Below, in pieces: positions 7,191-8,524 of a stretch of 8,524 nucleotides of DNA. The stretch lies in contig LJCR01000062.1 of NCBI GenBank assembly GCA_001399705.1, forward strand, positions 1 to 8,524. Direction: 5' to 3'. Under the pieces are notes generated by a model. That model searched no databases. It was not told where the DNA came from and saw only the letters and a list, made by a program, of their open reading frames with translations. Source of the stretch: Kouleothrix aurantiaca (GTDB lineage: Bacteria; Chloroflexota; Chloroflexia; Chloroflexales; Roseiflexaceae). Numbering within the stretch: the first letter of the stretch is position 1; each line of letters opens with the position of its first letter. Made by a program: the position numbers and the translations under genes.

Positions 7191-8524
7191 ATGTCGATAC
7201 CGACAACCGAGCAATTTGAACCAGATGCGCTGGATAAGCGTTTGTTTGAAGCCTTTCCTGGCCTTGTAATGCGTAAGGACCTCACACAGGTTATCCGAGG
7301 CATGAGTAAGGCTCCGTCATACGTGATCGAGTTCATGCTCGGGAAGTACTGCGCAAACCTATTCGACAATCGTGATGTGCGCGAAGGGCTACAGCTGGTT
7401 CAGCAGGAGGTTGCCGCCTATATACCACGTGGTGACGAAACTGAAGTCATCAAGGCGAACATACGCGAGCGCCCGCCTCGCCGTGTCATCGATATGGTAA
7501 AGGTTGAGCTAAACGAGAAGATCGATACTGGTGTTTACTGGGCGACACTGGCGACCGCGAACATACGGAATGTCAACATCCAACCCGAGCTCGTTCAGAA
7601 ATACGAGCGCCTGCTCATGGCTGGCGTGTGGTCGAACATTCTTGTCACCTACGATGACACGATTCGCTATGGCAGCAAGACCTACCCGTTCGTAATTACG
7701 CGGCTCGAACCAGTGCAGGTTGGCCAGGTCAGCCTCGACGATTACTGCGCCGGCCGCGCAAACTTCACCCGCGACCAGTGGATCGACGCGCTCATACGGA
7801 CCATGGGCTACGAACCGAATGACGCGCGCCTGACCCAACGCGTCAAACTGCTCTACCTTGTTCGGCTGATCCCCCTGGTCGAGGCAAACTACCACATGAT
7901 TGAGCTCGGCCCGCGCCAGACCGGTAAGTCATTCTGCTTTACTGAGTTCAGTCCCTACGGTACGTTGCTGGCTGGCGGACAAGTCACTGTGCCGAAGCTG
8001 TTTGTCTCGAATACCAATCCGCCTCGGCCTGGCCTCGTCGCCCAGCGTGACGTGGTTGGCTTTGATGAGATCGCTGAGAGTAGTTTCAATGCTGACGACG
8101 ACAAGAATTTGTATAAGAACTATATGGAGAGCGGGCAGATCAACCGCGGTCTAATGACCGTAATCGGCGACGCGGGTTTTGTCTTTAACGGTAATATCAA
8201 CTTCGACCCGCGCAGCGGCGCGCATGCCGAGCACCTGTTCAAACCGCTGCCTGGCAGCGTCAGCGATGATACAGCTTTCCACGACCGATGGGCTGCTTAT
8301 TTACCGGGATGGGAGTTGCCAAAGTTAACGCCAGACTTGATAACTGGGCATGTCGGATTTATTCTCGATTATATGAGCGAGCTCTTTCATCGAGAGATGC
8401 GGCGTATTGCTCGGTACGGCTCGCTGTGGGAAGAATGGTTCGAGGCATCAGGGCGCGAGTGGAGCGCACGAGACCTGCGTAGCGTCAATCGAACGTTCTC
8501 TGGGCTAACCAAGCTCATTTTTCC
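7191..8524 (+). CDS. brxL: BrxL, BREX Lon-like AAA+ protein (3' end beyond the window)
   Basis: The frame is open from the ATG at 7191 to the last base without a stop, giving 444 residues. The start is supported by AGGA at 7181-7184, six bases upstream, within the stop region of pglZ. The N-terminus (LDKRLFEAFPGLVMRKDL, then VIEFMLGKYC) is typical of BrxL. FTRDQWIDALIRTMGYEP follows, then Walker A GPRQTGKS at 240-247, the FSPYG...LAGGQVTV segment, Walker B VVGFDEIA (D292, E293) and DDTAFHDRWAAYLPGWELPK. BrxL proteins are usually about 650-700 residues, so the C-terminal Lon-type Ser/Lys protease-like domain should lie beyond the window and cannot be judged. In BREX, BrxL is a ring-forming ATPase that engages DNA and is needed for defence in several types. 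The pair pglZ-brxL is a usual BREX neighbour pair. A Gln replaces the more usual Gly inside Walker A, but the key G, K and S are kept. Confidence 0.93.
   Translation, partial: MSIPTTEQFEPDALDKRLFEAFPGLVMRKDLTQVIRGMSKAPSYVIEFMLGKYCANLFDNRDVREGLQLVQQEVAAYIPRGDETEVIKANIRERPPRRVIDMVKVELNEKIDTGVYWATLATANIRNVNIQPELVQKYERLLMAGVWSNILVTYDDTIRYGSKTYPFVITRLEPVQVGQVSLDDYCAGRANFTRDQWIDALIRTMGYEPNDARLTQRVKLLYLVRLIPLVEANYHMIELGPRQTGKSFCFTEFSPYGTLLAGGQVTVPKLFVSNTNPPRPGLVAQRDVVGFDEIAESSFNADDDKNLYKNYMESGQINRGLMTVIGDAGFVFNGNINFDPRSGAHAEHLFKPLPGSVSDDTAFHDRWAAYLPGWELPKLTPDLITGHVGFILDYMSELFHREMRRIARYGSLWEEWFEASGREWSARDLRSVNRTFSGLTKLIF

Larger units (their letters stand above)
436..8524 (+). other. Predicted single operon: zinc-ribbon/TPR gene, mcrC, mcrB, pglZ, brxL
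   Basis: All five genes point the same way with gaps of +2, -16, -4 and +8 bases, leaving no room for internal terminators or separate upstream promoters. Two joints (TAG-GA-ATG and ATGA) suggest coupled translation. Such spacing is strong evidence that the products are made together in related amounts, and thus that McrBC and the BREX-type proteins act in one system. Members before 436 or after 8524 are unknown, and no terminator is seen before the right edge. Confidence 0.8.

Noticed and set aside
7509..7895. 128-codon open frame on the minus strand
   Set aside because: It lies wholly within brxL, whose frame has clear family motifs, and is a codon-usage shadow.
1..8524. CRISPR array, tRNA/rRNA genes, insertion sequence or toxin-antitoxin pair
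   Set aside because: I saw no regularly spaced repeats, cloverleaf-like segment, transposase motif or small two-gene module in the window.

Overview
The window looks like part of a bacterial antiviral defence island. Five genes lie head to tail on the + strand in what reads as a single transcription unit, with joints of -16 to +8 bases. No tRNA, rRNA, CRISPR array or recognisable transposase gene was found. The host cannot be fixed from these data. The fairly GC-rich gene bodies and general protein style would fit a Chloroflexota-like or other environmental bacterium, but this is a guess.

Layout: bases 1-149 may hold the 3' end of an upstream gene cut by the window edge. Bases 150-435 contain no convincing gene. 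They carry a long imperfect hairpin (275-326) flanked by an 8-base direct repeat, a second palindrome (335-350) and a weak candidate promoter. The operon then runs as follows: (1) 436-1629, an unrecognised protein with an N-terminal Cys-rich/zinc-ribbon module, a TPR-like middle and a C-terminal domain resembling a catalytically dead RNase H fold; (2) 1632-2957, McrC, the PD-(D/E)XK nuclease subunit; (3) 2942-4714, McrB, the AAA+ GTPase subunit, with a Trp-rich N-terminal domain that is probably the DNA/modification reader; (4) 4711-7182, PglZ, the BREX alkaline-phosphatase-superfamily protein, with an apparently intact metal centre; (5) 7191-beyond the end, BrxL, the BREX Lon-like AAA+ protein, truncated by the right edge before its protease domain. 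BrxL has no stop codon in the window, so a caller that requires complete ORFs would miss it.

How they may work together: McrBC alone is a type IV restriction enzyme that cleaves modified DNA. PglZ and BrxL are normally parts of BREX, alongside the methyltransferase PglX, the AAA+ protein BrxC and small Brx proteins, none of which lies in this window. The tight coupling of mcrC-mcrB to pglZ-brxL, with mcrB and pglZ sharing ATGA, suggests a composite McrBC-PglZ-BrxL system with the zinc-ribbon/TPR/RNase H-like protein as an additional subunit. Whether PglX or BrxC homologues lie downstream is the key open question. Base composition changes sharply along the operon, from very AT-rich at the end of gene 1 to GC-rich in pglZ, which fits modular assembly by horizontal transfer.
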